Positions 48,901 through 63,370 of a stretch of DNA of 64,000 bases are shown piece by piece. The DNA is from a bacterium (lineage in GTDB: Bacteria; Krumholzibacteriota; Krumholzibacteriia; LZORAL124-64-63), in assembly GCA_016703265.1 (NCBI GenBank), contig JADJCK010000011.1:1-64000 (forward strand). The letters are read 5' to 3'. The notes beneath the pieces are model-generated. The model was not told the DNA's origin, did not search any database, and was given only the letters and a program-made list of their open reading frames with translations. How positions within the stretch are numbered: the first letter of the stretch is position 1; the number at the start of each line of letters is the position of its first letter. A program made the translations under genes and the position numbers.

Positions 48901-49036
48901 CGAAGACATGGGGACCGATGGGGATGCCCCCCTCAATGGTCGCCGCCGCCGGTGTCTCGGCGGCGAAACCCGCCGCGGGCATCGCCGGCAGCGCCAGCAA
49001 CACCGTGAGGGCGCAGATACACAACCTGACCTTCAT
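45905..49036 (-). CDS. Exported BNR/sortilin-type beta-propeller repeat protein
   Basis: 1043 residues. Signal peptide MKVRLCICALTVLLALP. From about residue 55 on there are many repeats with the Asp-box pattern (WKSRDGGVSF, YRTVDGGEKWQ, FRTRDGGTTWQ, YKSTDAGETWR, FRSEDRGESWT, HRSTDRGDTWR), forming one or two VPS10/BNR propellers as in sialidase-like and glycosyl-hydrolase-related proteins. The C-terminal 250 residues contain IVYYLAKRH, a FlgD-like LKTLPAGTRKGLNLVTW strand and a helical end. It lacks a recognised catalytic set. ATG 49036 follows AAGGGGGAT. Likely outer-membrane or periplasmic; binding role inferred. Convergent with the kinase gene. Confidence 0.8.
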   Translation of the reverse strand: MKVRLCICALTVLLALPAMPAAGFAAETPAAATIEGGIPIGPHVFGALRARNLGPAVMSGRITCLDAVVTDPRFMWVGSAGGGIWKSRDGGVSFEAVFDDHPQSIGALAIDQARPDTVWAGTGESWVRNSVGVGDGVYRTVDGGEKWQNLGLKGSERIAEILMHPADPAVVYVAAMGPLWGPGEERGLFRTRDGGTTWQKILYVDDTTGCVDIALDPADPSVIYAAMWQFRRSPDFFTSGGPGSGLYKSTDAGETWRRLDQGLPTGELGRIAIAVMPSAPSTVYAVVEAERTAFFRSEDRGESWTRTTDNRAVGGRPFYFSLLIPDPLDAKRVYKAGTNMLVTSDSGVTFRGVGGWVHSDIHALWINPANPKHMIVGTDGGVYISHNQGSGWIHVTNLPVSQFYHVAVDDQRPFNVYGGLQDNGSWVGPSRSPSGIENSDWENLGGGDGFAVVPDRGDPGLVYWEWQGGNMQRLDRRTGDSKDIKPQPGPGDPEFRFNWNTPIVTSPGDGKRLYTGSQFLHRSTDRGDTWRRLSGDLTTNDPALLRQEQSGGLTVDNTTAENHCTIFSISESPRDRKVIWVGTDDGNLQVTADEGARWSNVAANLPGVPKGTWVSCVEASLHDRRAAFVTADGHRRGDLEPYVLASDDLGATWRTLATPDVTGHAHVIRQDPVNPDLLYLGTENGLFITLDRGRHWARFSEEFPAVPVYDLVVHQRDGALVIATHGRGIWVIDDLTPLRHLTAAALEAPVTLLPSSPAVLRIPQGKQQFPGDTYYVAGNPESDARIVYYLAKRHMVGPMKIEILAADGSVLKTLPAGTRKGLNLVTWSPRLKPPKVAPSPVMDPAIAFAAAFGPAAPEGPYRYRLVKGSEVFEGSVGVGYDPDYPHAPAARAAQQRAVRSLYDMLARMAYVCDAVKETRQAIEARAGDAKADSLLQADLRALAGELEVLQERIMVEEEVQGISGRKALREKVVGVYASVAGFGGPPTKAQTDRQAALTADLDRANTDFAALTGERLELLNVRLKASGLEPITVLTAEEHAKRD

Positions 49037-49120
49037 GCCGATCCCCCTTATGCGCGCCCCCGGCAGGCCGTCCCACCGGGGGTCGTGATGCACTCTGTTG
49101 TGCCGTCAGGCGCAGGAACT

Positions 49121-49885
49121 TCAGTTGCCGGAGCCGGGCGCAGGCGCCGCGGCCGCAGCAGCAGGCATCGCGAACACCGACGGATCCACGGCCACGCCGA
49201 ATTCGACGGTGTCGAAGACCATGTTCATCATGACCTGGTCGCCCTGGCGCGTCTCGAGGGCGAACGCCACGGTGACGCCGTCCTGGGTCCGGTAGTCGCT
49301 GGGGTAGGCCTGCGTCTCGACTTCCGTCTGGTCGACCTTCATCTTCGTGCTCTGCTTGATGGGCAGGTACGACTCGGCGTCGAACCAGATGTCGATGACG
49401 ACATCCTGCTTGGTGTCGATGCTCAGGCGATGCGTGGCGGTGCCCTCCACGTCCTCCTGGCCGATGTAGGTGCCGACCCAGCCCCGGGCTTCCCAGTTCT
49501 GGAGCGGGCCGTCCATGTCGGCCTGCAGGCGTACGGACTTGGTCTCCATTTCGCCCATCGGCTGCGGGTCCTGCGAACCCGTCATCGGGTTGATCGACCA
49601 GCCCTTGGTGCCGTCGAACGCCTGCACGATGCTCATGCCCATGACCGTGACCTCGACGCGCATCGAGTTCGGGCGAGCCGAAACGATCGTGATGGGCATC
49701 TCCATGCCCTGGGTGAGGATCTTGCCGGTCACCTTCTGGCTCTGGATGGCCTTCAGCGCCGCGGCGCCGCCCTGGGCTTCAATCGACTTGCCGACGAGCT
49801 CTTCGAGATCCATGGCGAACGCGCCGGCTGCGAGCATGAGAGTCGTCGCGGCAAGCACGATGGCGGACAATTGGCGGAATTTCAC
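49121..49885 (-). CDS. Exported LolA/LolB-fold-like (outer-membrane lipoprotein-sorting-like) protein
   Basis: 254 residues. Signal peptide KFRQLSAIVLAATTLMLAAGAFA. The mature part opens VGKSIEAQGGAAALKAIQSQKVTGKIL, then MPITIVSARPNSMRVEVTVMG, GTKGWSINPM, VGTYIGQEDVEGTATHRL, DIWFDAESYLPIKQSTKMKVDQTEVETQ and YRTQDGVTVAF, the layout of the LolA-like family often annotated outer-membrane lipoprotein-sorting protein. The C-terminus is Ala/Pro-rich. No Cys for lipidation at the signal end. Co-directional with the BNR gene 84 nt downstream; the two may share a transcript. Confidence 0.7.
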   Translation of the reverse strand: MKFRQLSAIVLAATTLMLAAGAFAMDLEELVGKSIEAQGGAAALKAIQSQKVTGKILTQGMEMPITIVSARPNSMRVEVTVMGMSIVQAFDGTKGWSINPMTGSQDPQPMGEMETKSVRLQADMDGPLQNWEARGWVGTYIGQEDVEGTATHRLSIDTKQDVVIDIWFDAESYLPIKQSTKMKVDQTEVETQAYPSDYRTQDGVTVAFALETRQGDQVMMNMVFDTVEFGVAVDPSVFAMPAAAAAAPAPGSGN

Positions 49886-50041
49886 GGTCCAGATCCTCCT
49901 GGGTGTGGGTCGATCTACTGCTACGTTCGGTGCGGGAAAAGGTTGCCGACCGGGCCGGCGGCCGGTGCGGGCCGGAAGGGTACCCGGCGGGCACGGCAGC
50001 TATTCACGGCGGGTCGGCGCGCCGGCGCGCCTGCGCGCCGG

Positions 50042-51526
<1,485 letters not shown>

Positions 51527-51542
51527 GACGATCTCCCGGGGC

Positions 51543-52097
51543 TCAGGCCTTCATGACGCCGATGAACGGCAGGTTGCGGTACTTCTCGTCGTAGTCCAGC
51601 CCGTAGCCGATGACGAATTCCTTGGGAATCTCGAACCCGACGTAGTGCAGCGGCACTTCCTTCTTGCGGGCCGCCTTCTTGTCGAGCAGCGCAGCCACCC
51701 GGATGCTGCGCGGACTGCGCGTCTGCAGCAGCTCGATCAGGTGGGCGATGGTCAGCCCGGTGTCGATGATGTCCTCGACCAGGATGATGTCGCGGTCGGT
51801 GATGTTCGCCTTGAGGTCCTTCTCGATCTTCACCACGCCCGTGCTCTGCGTGGTGCCGCCGTAGCTGGAGACGGCCATGAAGTCGACCTCATGGTCGACC
51901 GACACGCAACGCGTGAGGTCAGCCAGGAACGGGTAGGCGCCCTTGAGGATGCAGACAAAGATGGGCTGCGAGCCCTGGTAGACCCCGCTGATCTCGTTCC
52001 CCAGCTGCCGCACGCGCTTCTGGATCTCGTCGGACGAGATGAGCACGCGCTCGATGAACGGGTAGCGCCTGAGGTATTCCTGGTCGTCGAACGTCAC
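51543..52097 (-). CDS. hpt: Hypoxanthine phosphoribosyltransferase
   Basis: Converts hypoxanthine or guanine with PRPP to IMP or GMP. 184 residues. PRPP-binding motif ILVEDIIDTGLTIAHLIELL, flexible loop VSSYGGTTQSTGVVKI, base-binding YVGFEIPKEFVIGYGLDYDEKYRNLPFIGVM. Its product IMP is the substrate of the neighbouring GuaB. Udk is 77 nt upstream on the same strand. Confidence 0.95.
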   Translation of the reverse strand: MTFDDQEYLRRYPFIERVLISSDEIQKRVRQLGNEISGVYQGSQPIFVCILKGAYPFLADLTRCVSVDHEVDFMAVSSYGGTTQSTGVVKIEKDLKANITDRDIILVEDIIDTGLTIAHLIELLQTRSPRSIRVAALLDKKAARKKEVPLHYVGFEIPKEFVIGYGLDYDEKYRNLPFIGVMKA

Positions 52098-52174
52098 GCC
52101 GCGCCTCCGGTCTGCCGCGGGCCGCCGGAGCGACCTGCGCGTGGTCGTGGACTCGCGGACCGGGCCGGTCCGCG

Positions 52175-52882
52175 CTATTCGGCCGGCCGTGTCAGCTCCC
52201 GGGCCTGCCGCACCTCGCGGTCGAGGGCGCGCAACCGGTCGCGTTCACGGATGATGTTGCGGATCTTCGTGGCGATGAGGTCGATCGCCACGTTGTTGTG
52301 CCCGCCTTCGGGAATGATGATATGCGCATAGCGCTTGCTCGGCGCCGTGAACTGCAGGTGCATCGGACGCACCACGTTCAAGTACTGCTCGACGACCGAT
52401 TCCATGGTGCGGCCGCGCTCGCGCGTGTCACGCAGCAGGCGGCGCAGCACGCGCTCGTCGGCGTCGACATCCACGTACAGGCGGATGTCCATCAGCTCGC
52501 GCAGCTCGCGCGACTCGAGCACGAGAATGCCCTCGACGAAAACGATGTCCGCCGGTTCGCAGGCAGCGGTCTCCTGCAGGCGGCTGTGGATGCTGTAGTC
52601 GTAGCGCGGGATCTGCACGGCCCGTCCGGCCTGCAGTTCGTGCAGGTGCTCGACCAGCAGGGAAGTCTCGAAGGCGTCGGGATGGTCGTAGTTGATCTTG
52701 GCGCGCTCGGCCATCGGCAGCGCCGAATTGTCCCAATAGTAGGAATCATGATGGACGATCTGGATGGTCTTGCCCGGGCAGGCCTCCCGGACCTTGTAGG
52801 CCACGGTGGTCTTGCCCGAGCCGGATCCCCCGGCCACCCCGATGATCACCGGGGGCAACGGCTTGTGTTCTGGCGCTTGCAT
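52175..52882 (-). CDS. udk: Uridine kinase
   Basis: Phosphorylates uridine/cytidine. 235 residues. Walker A in IGVAGGSGSGKTTVAYKV, then VHHDSYYWDNSALPMAERAKINYDHPDAFE with the substrate Asp, and the conserved IVFVEGILVLESRELRELMDIRLYVDVDADERVLRRLLRDTRERGR lid region; KRYAHIIIPEGGHNNVAIDLI ends the domain. With hpt and guaB it forms a nucleoside/base salvage set; the NupC-type permease gene lies 2.5 kb away. Confidence 0.95.
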   Translation of the reverse strand: MQAPEHKPLPPVIIGVAGGSGSGKTTVAYKVREACPGKTIQIVHHDSYYWDNSALPMAERAKINYDHPDAFETSLLVEHLHELQAGRAVQIPRYDYSIHSRLQETAACEPADIVFVEGILVLESRELRELMDIRLYVDVDADERVLRRLLRDTRERGRTMESVVEQYLNVVRPMHLQFTAPSKRYAHIIIPEGGHNNVAIDLIATKIRNIIRERDRLRALDREVRQARELTRPAE

Positions 52883-52988
52883 GCGCGTAAAGTACCAGCC
52901 ACGCGGGTGACTGTCAATTTGTCGGATCAGCCGGTTTGCCGGGCGCCGGAAACCGCCTGAAACAGGCTGACCGGGCGCCGGCCCGGCA

Positions 52989-55166
<2,178 letters not shown>

Positions 55167-55399
55167 GCGGGGACTCCCCGTGTTGCATGGTCGGGGGGCG
55201 GCGGCGGCCTGTATCGCCCGTGGCGGGCGCGCGGCAGGATGCGCGACGGCGGCCCGGGACGCAAGGGTCTATCGCCGGGGGCGCCGGGAGCGCAGGCCGG
55301 CCGCGGATTCCGGGTGGACCGCGCCCCGCCGGCGGGCGATAATCCCCTGCCGGCGGGCGTCACCCACCGCGCGCCGCAACCGGAAAGGCCGCAGGTACC

Positions 55400-56676
55400 A
55401 TGCAGAACGTCATCTCCTTCTTCGGCATCTTCGTCCTGATGCTGATGGCCTGGCTGATCAGTTCCGATCGCCGCCGCTTTCCCTGGCGCGTGGCCGCCTG
55501 GGGATTGGGACTGCAGTTCAGCCTGGCGCTGCTCCTGCTGCGGACGCCGTGGGGCGACGTTGTCTTCGGGTTCGCCCGCGACTTCATCACCCGCATCCTC
55601 GGCTTCACCGACGCCGGCGCCTCGTTTCTCTGGGGCGGCCTTTACCGGAGCAGCCCCGAACTGGTGGCCAACCTGGGCCCGAGGGCGGCTACTGGCAGGT
55701 GACCAACTCGGTCACCGGACAGCTGACTTCGATCGGCACCGTCTTCATCATGCACGTGTTGCCGACGATCATCTTCTTCTCGTCGCTGATGGCCGTGCTC
55801 TACCACCTCGGGGTCATGCAGAAGCTGATCTCCGGCATCGCGCGCATCATGCAGAAAACGATGGGAACAAGCGGCAGCGAGACGCTGTCCTGCTCGGCGA
55901 ACATCTTCGTGGGCCAGACCGAGGCGCCGTTCGTGATCCGCCCCTACCTGCCCACGATGACCAACAGCGAGATCATGGCCGTGATGGTGGGCGGCTTCGC
56001 CACCGTGGCCGGCGGCGTCATGGCGGCCTATGTGAGGTTCGGCATCGACGCCGGCCACCTGCTTGCCGCCAGCGTGATGTCGGCGCCCGCGGCGCTGGTG
56101 GTCGCCAAGATCATCCTGCCCGAACGGGAAGTATCGCCCACACAGGGCGCGGTGACGCTCCAGATCCCCAAGGAATACGCCAACGTCCTGGATGCCGCGG
56201 CCGGCGGCGCCAGCGTGGGCCTGAAGCTGGCCGCCAACGTGGGCGCGATGCTGCTGGCCTTCATCTCGCTGGTGGCGATGGTCAACTACGGGCTGGGCTT
56301 CGCGCACACCTCACTGGGGGCCATCCTCGGCTGGGCGTTCTCGCCGTTCGCCTGGGTGATGGGCGTGCCCTGGTCCGAGGCCACCTCGTTCGGCGCCCTG
56401 CTCGGCACCAAGATCTCGGTGAACGAGTTCCTGGCCTACATCCAGCTGGCCGACGTCAAGGCAGCCGGCACGATGTCGCCGCGGAGCATCGTCATCGCGA
56501 CCTACGCGCTGTGCGGGTTCGCGAACTTCAGCTCGATCGCGATCCAGATCGGCGGCATCGGCACCCTGGCGCCGTCGCGGCGCGCCGACGTGGCCCGGAT
56601 GGGGCTGAAGGCGATGATCGGCGGCGCGCTGGCGTCGTGGATGACGGCGGCGATCGCGGGCGTGCTCACGCCCTAG
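55400..56676 (+). CDS. nupC: Concentrative nucleoside transporter (NupC/CNT family; one frameshift)
   Basis: Imports nucleosides with H+ or Na+. About 425 residues. MQNVISFFGIFVLMLMAWLISSDR and FSLALLLLRTPWG are the N-terminal helices; after a frame change near 55685 the rest reads GTVFIMHVLPTIIFFSSLMAVLYHLGVMQ, SETLSCSANIFVGQTEAPFVIRPYLPTMTNSEIMAVMVGGFATVAGGVMAAYV (family signature with GQTEAP), SVMSAPAALVVAK and LLGTKISVNEFLAYIQL. ATG 55400. It complements the udk/hpt/guaB group on the other strand. The single-base break in a G/C-rich run is probably an error. Confidence 0.9.
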
Positions 56677-56704
56677 GCAAGATCGCGCGCACATTTTGTG
56701 CAGA

Positions 56705-57581
56705 TCAGTGGCCGGCGCCCTCGCCGGCCACCGTTTTCAGCAGGGCGCTGAAATCGAGGTTACCGTCGCCGGCGGCCAGCGCGCGGCCGTAGGTGGCAGC
56801 GACGGCAGCGGCAATCACCGGGTCCACGCCCGATCCCCGCGCCAGCTCCGCACGCCAGGCCCAGGTCCTTGCTCATGTGCTTCAACGGGAAGGCCACGCC
56901 GAAATCCTGCGCCAGCATGCGCGGACCCTTGCCGCGGAACATCGGGTTGGCGACGGCACCGGCGTCGAGCACCTCGAGCAGCACGTTCGGCTCCAGCCCC
57001 GCGGCGCGCGCCAGCACCAGCCCCTCGCAGAATGCTCCCATCATGCCGCCCATCACCATGTTCACGACAAGCTTGAGGCGGGCTCCGTTGCCGACCTCGC
57101 CGAGGAACAGGCGCTTCCTGCCGAGCAGGTCGAGCGAGGGCGCGACATCGTCGTACAGGGAGGCATCGCCCGCGGCCAGGATCACCAGCGCTCCCTGCTC
57201 GGCCGGCTGGCGCGAGCCCGAGACCGGCGCCTCCAGGAACCGTGCGCCGCAGGCGGCCACAGCCGCCGCGATACGGGTGCTGGTTGCCGCATCCACGGTG
57301 GACATGTCCACATAGCCGCTGCCTGCGGCCAGTCCCTCGCAGATGCCGGCGGGGCCGCAGGCCACCGCCAGGGCCGCCGCGGGATCGGCCAGCATCGCGA
57401 ACGTGATGTCGCTGGCGGAGGCCACTGCGGCGGGCGTTGCGGCGACTGCAGCCCCGGCCGCGCGCAGCGGCTCGCAGGCGGCAGGGGTGCGGTTCCAGAC
57501 GGTCAGCGCGTGACCGCCCCGCACCAGGTTCAGCGCCATGGGCCGCCCCATGATGCCCAGTCCGACGAATCCCAGTTTCAT
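56705..57581 (-). CDS. Beta-hydroxyacid dehydrogenase (GarR/GLYR-type; one frameshift)
   Basis: About 292 residues. Rossmann start MKLGFVGLGIMGRPMALNLVRGG, the conserved FLEAPVSGSRQPAEQGALVILAAGD, catalytic Lys region GNGARLKLVVNMVMGGMMGAFCEGLVLA, and KHMSKDLGLA. After a frame change near 56830-56860 the C-terminus reads GDGNLDFSALLKTVAGEGAGH and stops at 56705. Members reduce tartronate or succinic semialdehyde or glyoxylate, or oxidise 3-hydroxyisobutyrate; the exact substrate is not evident. Divergent from the kynureninase-like gene. Confidence 0.82.
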
Positions 57582-57776
57582 GTCGTCTCGCCCGTTCCGT
57601 AGGAGCCGCCCGGTTCCGCAGCGTGGGGTTGCACCGCGTATCGTGCCACGACCGGATGCCCTGCGTCAAACCTGGCGGCAGTCCCGGGCACATACTTGTT
57701 CCTGCGACGGCGATGCGTGCCCTATTCTGGGCCTGCTCCCGCCGCCGCCCGCAGACGCCCAACGGAGGCCCCGCCC

Positions 57777-58973
57777 ATGACCCGCTCCCTGGCCGAGCTC
57801 CGCTGCTCCCCCAATGCGCTGGCCCCGCATTACACGTCGTTCAACGTCGCCGGGCGCCTGCTGCTGACCGGGCACTCGCACCAGGCCTGGCCGGACGCGG
57901 GGTTTGCCGCCCAACAGGAAGCCTGGCTCGATGCAGCCCGGTACGTGGACGACAAGTGGGAACACGCCTTCGATCGCGTGCAGCGGGTGCAACGCGGCTA
58001 CGCGGCCCTGCTGGCGGATGACGACGGCGACATCACCCTTGCGGCCAACACGCACGAACTGGTGGTGCGCTTCCTGTCGGCCCTGCCCCTGCGTGAGCGA
58101 CCACGGCTCGTCACGACCGACGCCGAGTTCCACACGATCCGGCGCCAGCTGGACCGACTCGGCGAGGAACGCCTGGTCGAAGTGGTGAAGGTTCCGGGGT
58201 ACCCTGCCGCAGCCGCGGCGGAAAGCCTGGCATCGCAGGTGGACGACCGCACGGCGGCCGTGCTGGTCTCGGCCGTGTTCTTCGAGCGCGGCGTCATCGT
58301 GCCGGGCCTGGGCCGCCTGGCCGCCGCCTGCGCGCATCACGGCGCCGCGCTGCTGGTCGACGCCTACCATGCCCTGGGCGCCATCCCCTTTCCCCTGAAG
58401 CCCCTGGGGCTCGGTGGCGCCTTCGTGGTCGGGGGCGGCTACAAGTATCTCCAGCTCGGCGAAGGCAACTGCTTCCTGCGCACGCCGCCCGGGTGCGGGC
58501 TGCGCCCGGTCGTGACCGGATGGTTCAGCGAATTCGCCGAACTGGCCGAGGCCCGGGTGCCGGGTGGGATCCGGTACGGCAAGGGCCCGGCCCGCTTCGC
58601 CGGATCCACCTTCGACCCGACTTCGGCCTACCGGGGCGCTGCCGTGATGGAGTTCTTCCGCGACCAGGGACTCACGCCCGCATTCCTGCGTGAGGTCTCG
58701 CAGCACCAGGTGGGGCTGCTCATCCGCACCTTCGATGGACTGGACCTGGACCCCGGCGTGGTGCGCCTGGAAGAGGGCGTGCGCCTGGAGGAGCGCGGCG
58801 GCTTCCTGACCCTCATCGCGCCCGACGCCGGGCGGTTGTGCGCGGGCCTGAAGGAACGCGGCGTGCTCACCGATTGCCGCGGCACGACACTGCGTTTCGG
58901 CCCGGCGCCCTACCTCTCAGACGACCAGGTTGCGGCGGCGATGCTGGCGCTGGCAGAGGTGGCGCGGCCCTGA
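57777..58973 (+). CDS. Kynureninase-like PLP enzyme (aminotransferase class V fold)
   Basis: 398 residues. Fold type I PLP enzyme: PLP-Asp in ALLVDAYHALGAIPF (D195), PLP-Lys in GGGYKYLQLGEG (K223), N-terminal SFNVAGRLLLTGHSHQAWPD, and LAANTHELVVRFLSALP, a pattern close to kynureninase. C-terminal GGIRYGKGPARFAGSTFDPTSAYRGAAVMEFF follows. No other tryptophan-catabolism gene is near, so the true substrate is open. ATG 57777 with GGAGG eight nt upstream. The IS begins 15 nt after its stop. Confidence 0.75.
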   Translation: MTRSLAELRCSPNALAPHYTSFNVAGRLLLTGHSHQAWPDAGFAAQQEAWLDAARYVDDKWEHAFDRVQRVQRGYAALLADDDGDITLAANTHELVVRFLSALPLRERPRLVTTDAEFHTIRRQLDRLGEERLVEVVKVPGYPAAAAAESLASQVDDRTAAVLVSAVFFERGVIVPGLGRLAAACAHHGAALLVDAYHALGAIPFPLKPLGLGGAFVVGGGYKYLQLGEGNCFLRTPPGCGLRPVVTGWFSEFAELAEARVPGGIRYGKGPARFAGSTFDPTSAYRGAAVMEFFRDQGLTPAFLREVSQHQVGLLIRTFDGLDLDPGVVRLEEGVRLEERGGFLTLIAPDAGRLCAGLKERGVLTDCRGTTLRFGPAPYLSDDQVAAAMLALAEVARP

Positions 58974-58987
58974 ACTGCGCCCCCCGG

Positions 58988-59014
58988 GTTGTGCCGCCGA
59001 GATTGTGCCCGGCC
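58988..59014 (+). repeat. IS left terminal inverted repeat
   Basis: 27 bases starting GTTGTG and ending CCGGCC, partner of 60171-60197 (23 of 27 identical as inverted repeat). Confidence 0.75.
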
Positions 59015-59036
59015 CAGATGATGCCCCGGGCCGGAC

Positions 59037-60132
59037 ATGAGCACCAACGCCAGATCCTTCGCCCCACCTCACTGCCCCAACCCCAACTGCCATTTCCACA
59101 GTGGGTTGCACAAACGCTGGCGCTTCAAGCGCATTGGCTACCACTGGAGTCACTGTCAGAGAAAGCGTATCCCCAGGTTCCTCTGCCTGTGCTGCCGCCG
59201 CTCGTTCAGCACCCAGACGTTCGCCACTTCCTACTGGCAAAAGAGACCTGACGTCCTGGGCCAACTCGTCATGAAAACCGTCGGCTGCATGGCCAATCGC
59301 CAGATCGCCCGCGAACTGCGGGGTGCACCCTCCACCATCGACCGCCAGCTGGCGCGGCTCGGCCGGCACTGTCTGCTGTACCACACGCAGCAGATGCAGA
59401 GCGCAAAGCCGGCTTCCATCGTCGCCATCGACGGCTTCGTGTCGTTCGAGCACCCCCAGTTCTGGCGTTCCACCACCATCCGGCCATCGAGCCCGGATCC
59501 GATCTCATCGTCTACTTCACCGATAGCGAGGTGCGCCGTTCCGGCCCATGACCGACGCCCAGAGCGCAGCGCGAGCGCCTGAGCAGCAATACGGGCGGCC
59601 TGATCCCAAGGCGGTGTTGAAGGATGTGACGCACCTGCTAGAGGTTGTCGCCGGTGGGCAGAAGCACTTGACGGTGCTGAGCGACGAGCACCAGGCGTAT
59701 CCCAGGGCGATACGGCAGTTGCCGTGCGAAGTGACGCACCTGGTGACGTCGAGCAAGGAGCGGCGAGATGCGCGCAATCGGCTCTTCCCGGTGAACCTTG
59801 CGGACATGCTCTTGCGGCACAGCAGTGCAAATCACAAGCGGGAAACGATCGCGTGGTCGAAGCGGCGACAGGCGAGCGCCGAGCGGCTCGCGGTGTTCCT
59901 GGTGTGGCGCAACTACATGAAGGGTCGGAAGGAGAAGGTGCGGGGCAGTCCGACGCCGGCCCAGGTGCGAGGGATGCGGATGGATCGGCTGGAGATTGCG
60001 GAATTGCTTGAGAGTCGGTTGTTCGCGAGTCGGATCACTCTGCCGGGGCGGTGGCTGGAGTACTACGGGCGGCGGGTGCGGACACGGGTGTTGGAGAGGC
60101 AGAGGGTGCATGAGCTGAAATACGCGTTCTAG
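59037..60132 (+). pseudogene. IS1-like transposase, broken by two frameshifts
   Basis: About 365 residues when frames are joined. N-terminal zinc-ribbon-type Cys pairs (HCPNPNCHFHSG and CLCCRRSF), a helix-turn-helix-like region (CMANRQIARELRGAPSTIDRQLARLG), then DDE residues: first Asp in IVAIDGF, second in HLTVLSDEHQAY, Glu in NHKRETIAWSKRR. The C-terminus ends RQRVHELKYAF. Frame changes lie near 59470 (frame 3 to 2; EPGSDLIVYFTDSEVRRSGP) and near 59540 (frame 2 to 1, MTDAQSAAR). Either the element is inactive or these are sequencing errors; programmed frameshifting is known in IS1 but two shifts is unusual. Confidence 0.65.
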
Positions 60133-60170
60133 AGTCCGGAAAGAGAACCGGCCGCGCCATTGCCTGACGC

Positions 60171-60197
60171 GGCCGGACACAATTTCAGCGACACAAC
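60171..60197 (-). repeat. IS right terminal inverted repeat
   Basis: 27 bases ending ACACAAC, partner of 58988-59014. The next base is the first of the S9 peptidase stop codon (TCA on the plus strand). Confidence 0.75.
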
Positions 60198-62129
<1,932 letters not shown>

Positions 62130-62206
62130 GGCGGCTCCTTGCGGCTAAACGGACGGGAGGCGCCCCGACGGGCGCCTCGCCAGTCCCGGAATCGAAATCG
62201 AAAAGG

Positions 62207-63301
62207 CTAGATCATCCGGATGAACCACGACTGGTTCTTTCGCTTCACGCGCCCGAACCATACCACCAACGGGGCCATCACCGCCAGCAAAGCGACCCAG
62301 CCGATGAGCGAGCCCAGCACGGCGCTCTCGTGGTAGAACAGCCCAAAGCGCCGCGCGACGATGGCCAGCAGGGGAATGTGCACGCAGTAGAAAAAGAGCG
62401 GCACGCGACCCACGTACGCGAGCGGCCTCAACAGCCGGACGCGAGCGTCGACCCAGCTGAAGACCCCCACCAGTCCGATTACGGTGCCCGACAGCCACAG
62501 CTGGTGTGTCAGACTGGGCGGATACTTCTGGTCCAGGAAGAAGGAGTACGAGAAGAAGGTGTTCCAGGCGAAGATGTTGCCGAAGCCCTGCCCCAGCCGC
62601 ACCGCATAGGCGGCCGCCACGAGGGCCAGGCCGATGGTCACCGAGCGACGTGCACGCTGGTCGGGGTCATGCCAGACATCGAACCAGAAATGCGCCATCA
62701 CGCTGCCCAGCAGGGCCAGGGCGAACCAGGGCAGCAGCGGGTACTTGGTGAAGTCACCGCTGGCGATCAGCAGTTCCATCGGGTAGTGTGCGGCACCCTT
62801 CAGGTCGTAGGGAATGCGCAGCAGGAAAGGGTGCACCAGGAAGAGGACGGCCACCAGCGCCGCCCGCAATTGCCAGCGCCAGGCTGCCATGAACGACACC
62901 AGGATCATTGACAGGCCGATCGTGGCGATGATGCCCAGGTGATCCAGCCGCAGCCGGTCGAAGCCGCTCCACGAAGCGTTGACCCAGACAGCCTGGATGG
63001 CGACCAGGAACAGCCCGCGCTGCACGAAACCCCAGTGCACGGCGCGGCTGCTTTCGCCCGACTTCCGGCGCCGGTGGAACACGTAGTAGCACATGGCGCC
63101 GTTCATCATGAGGAAGCCCGGCGCGCACAGGTAGCCCATGTAGCGCAGCAGGAACTGCGGCGTGTTGTCGAAGAACGGGTCGATCGGGTCCAGGCTCAGC
63201 CAGGCCGAGTTGAAGTAGTAGTTGCTGTGCCCGAGCGCCATCATCACGCCGATCAGGCCGCGGAAGGCGTCGATGTAGGTGAAGCGGTCCTTCGTCGCCA
63301 T
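62207..63301 (-). CDS. DUF1624/heparan-alpha-glucosaminide N-acetyltransferase-like membrane protein
   Basis: 364 residues with about nine to ten hydrophobic segments. The N-terminus RFTYIDAFRGLIGVMMALGHSNYYF matches the DUF1624/HGSNAT-like signature (D-x-x-R-G). Further segments are LLRYMGYLCAPGFLMMNGAMCYYVF, LGIIATIGLSMILVSFMAAW and VPLFFYCVHIPLLAIVARRF, with a conserved His. It may acylate or modify a surface sugar using an acyl-CoA, but the substrate is unknown. ATG 63301. It lies 77 nt upstream of the S9 gene on the same strand and may share a transcript with it. Confidence 0.8.
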   Translation of the reverse strand: MATKDRFTYIDAFRGLIGVMMALGHSNYYFNSAWLSLDPIDPFFDNTPQFLLRYMGYLCAPGFLMMNGAMCYYVFHRRRKSGESSRAVHWGFVQRGLFLVAIQAVWVNASWSGFDRLRLDHLGIIATIGLSMILVSFMAAWRWQLRAALVAVLFLVHPFLLRIPYDLKGAAHYPMELLIASGDFTKYPLLPWFALALLGSVMAHFWFDVWHDPDQRARRSVTIGLALVAAAYAVRLGQGFGNIFAWNTFFSYSFFLDQKYPPSLTHQLWLSGTVIGLVGVFSWVDARVRLLRPLAYVGRVPLFFYCVHIPLLAIVARRFGLFYHESAVLGSLIGWVALLAVMAPLVVWFGRVKRKNQSWFIRMI

Positions 63302-63370
63302 CGGTCCATCCTGGGGCTGCGGCTCTGCGCGCGGCCCGGTCGGTTCAACCCTGATCAATCGGTGGACAGG

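Larger units (their letters stand above)
58988..60197 (+). mobile_element. Insertion sequence of about 1210 bp with 27-bp terminal inverted repeats
   Basis: Left repeat 58988-59014 and right repeat 60171-60197 match as inverted repeats in 23 of 27 positions; all four differences are C/T (G/A) transitions. Between them lies one transposase reading region (59037-60132). A second, internal hairpin (CCGGCCGCG, 60148-60156, with its exact complement, 60168-60176) touches the right end. No clear target duplication was found: the flanks are CGCCCCCCGG on the left and TCACTCCCCC on the right. The right end abuts the stop codon of the S9 peptidase gene. The family resembles IS1-type DDE elements by the transposase. 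Confidence 0.75.
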
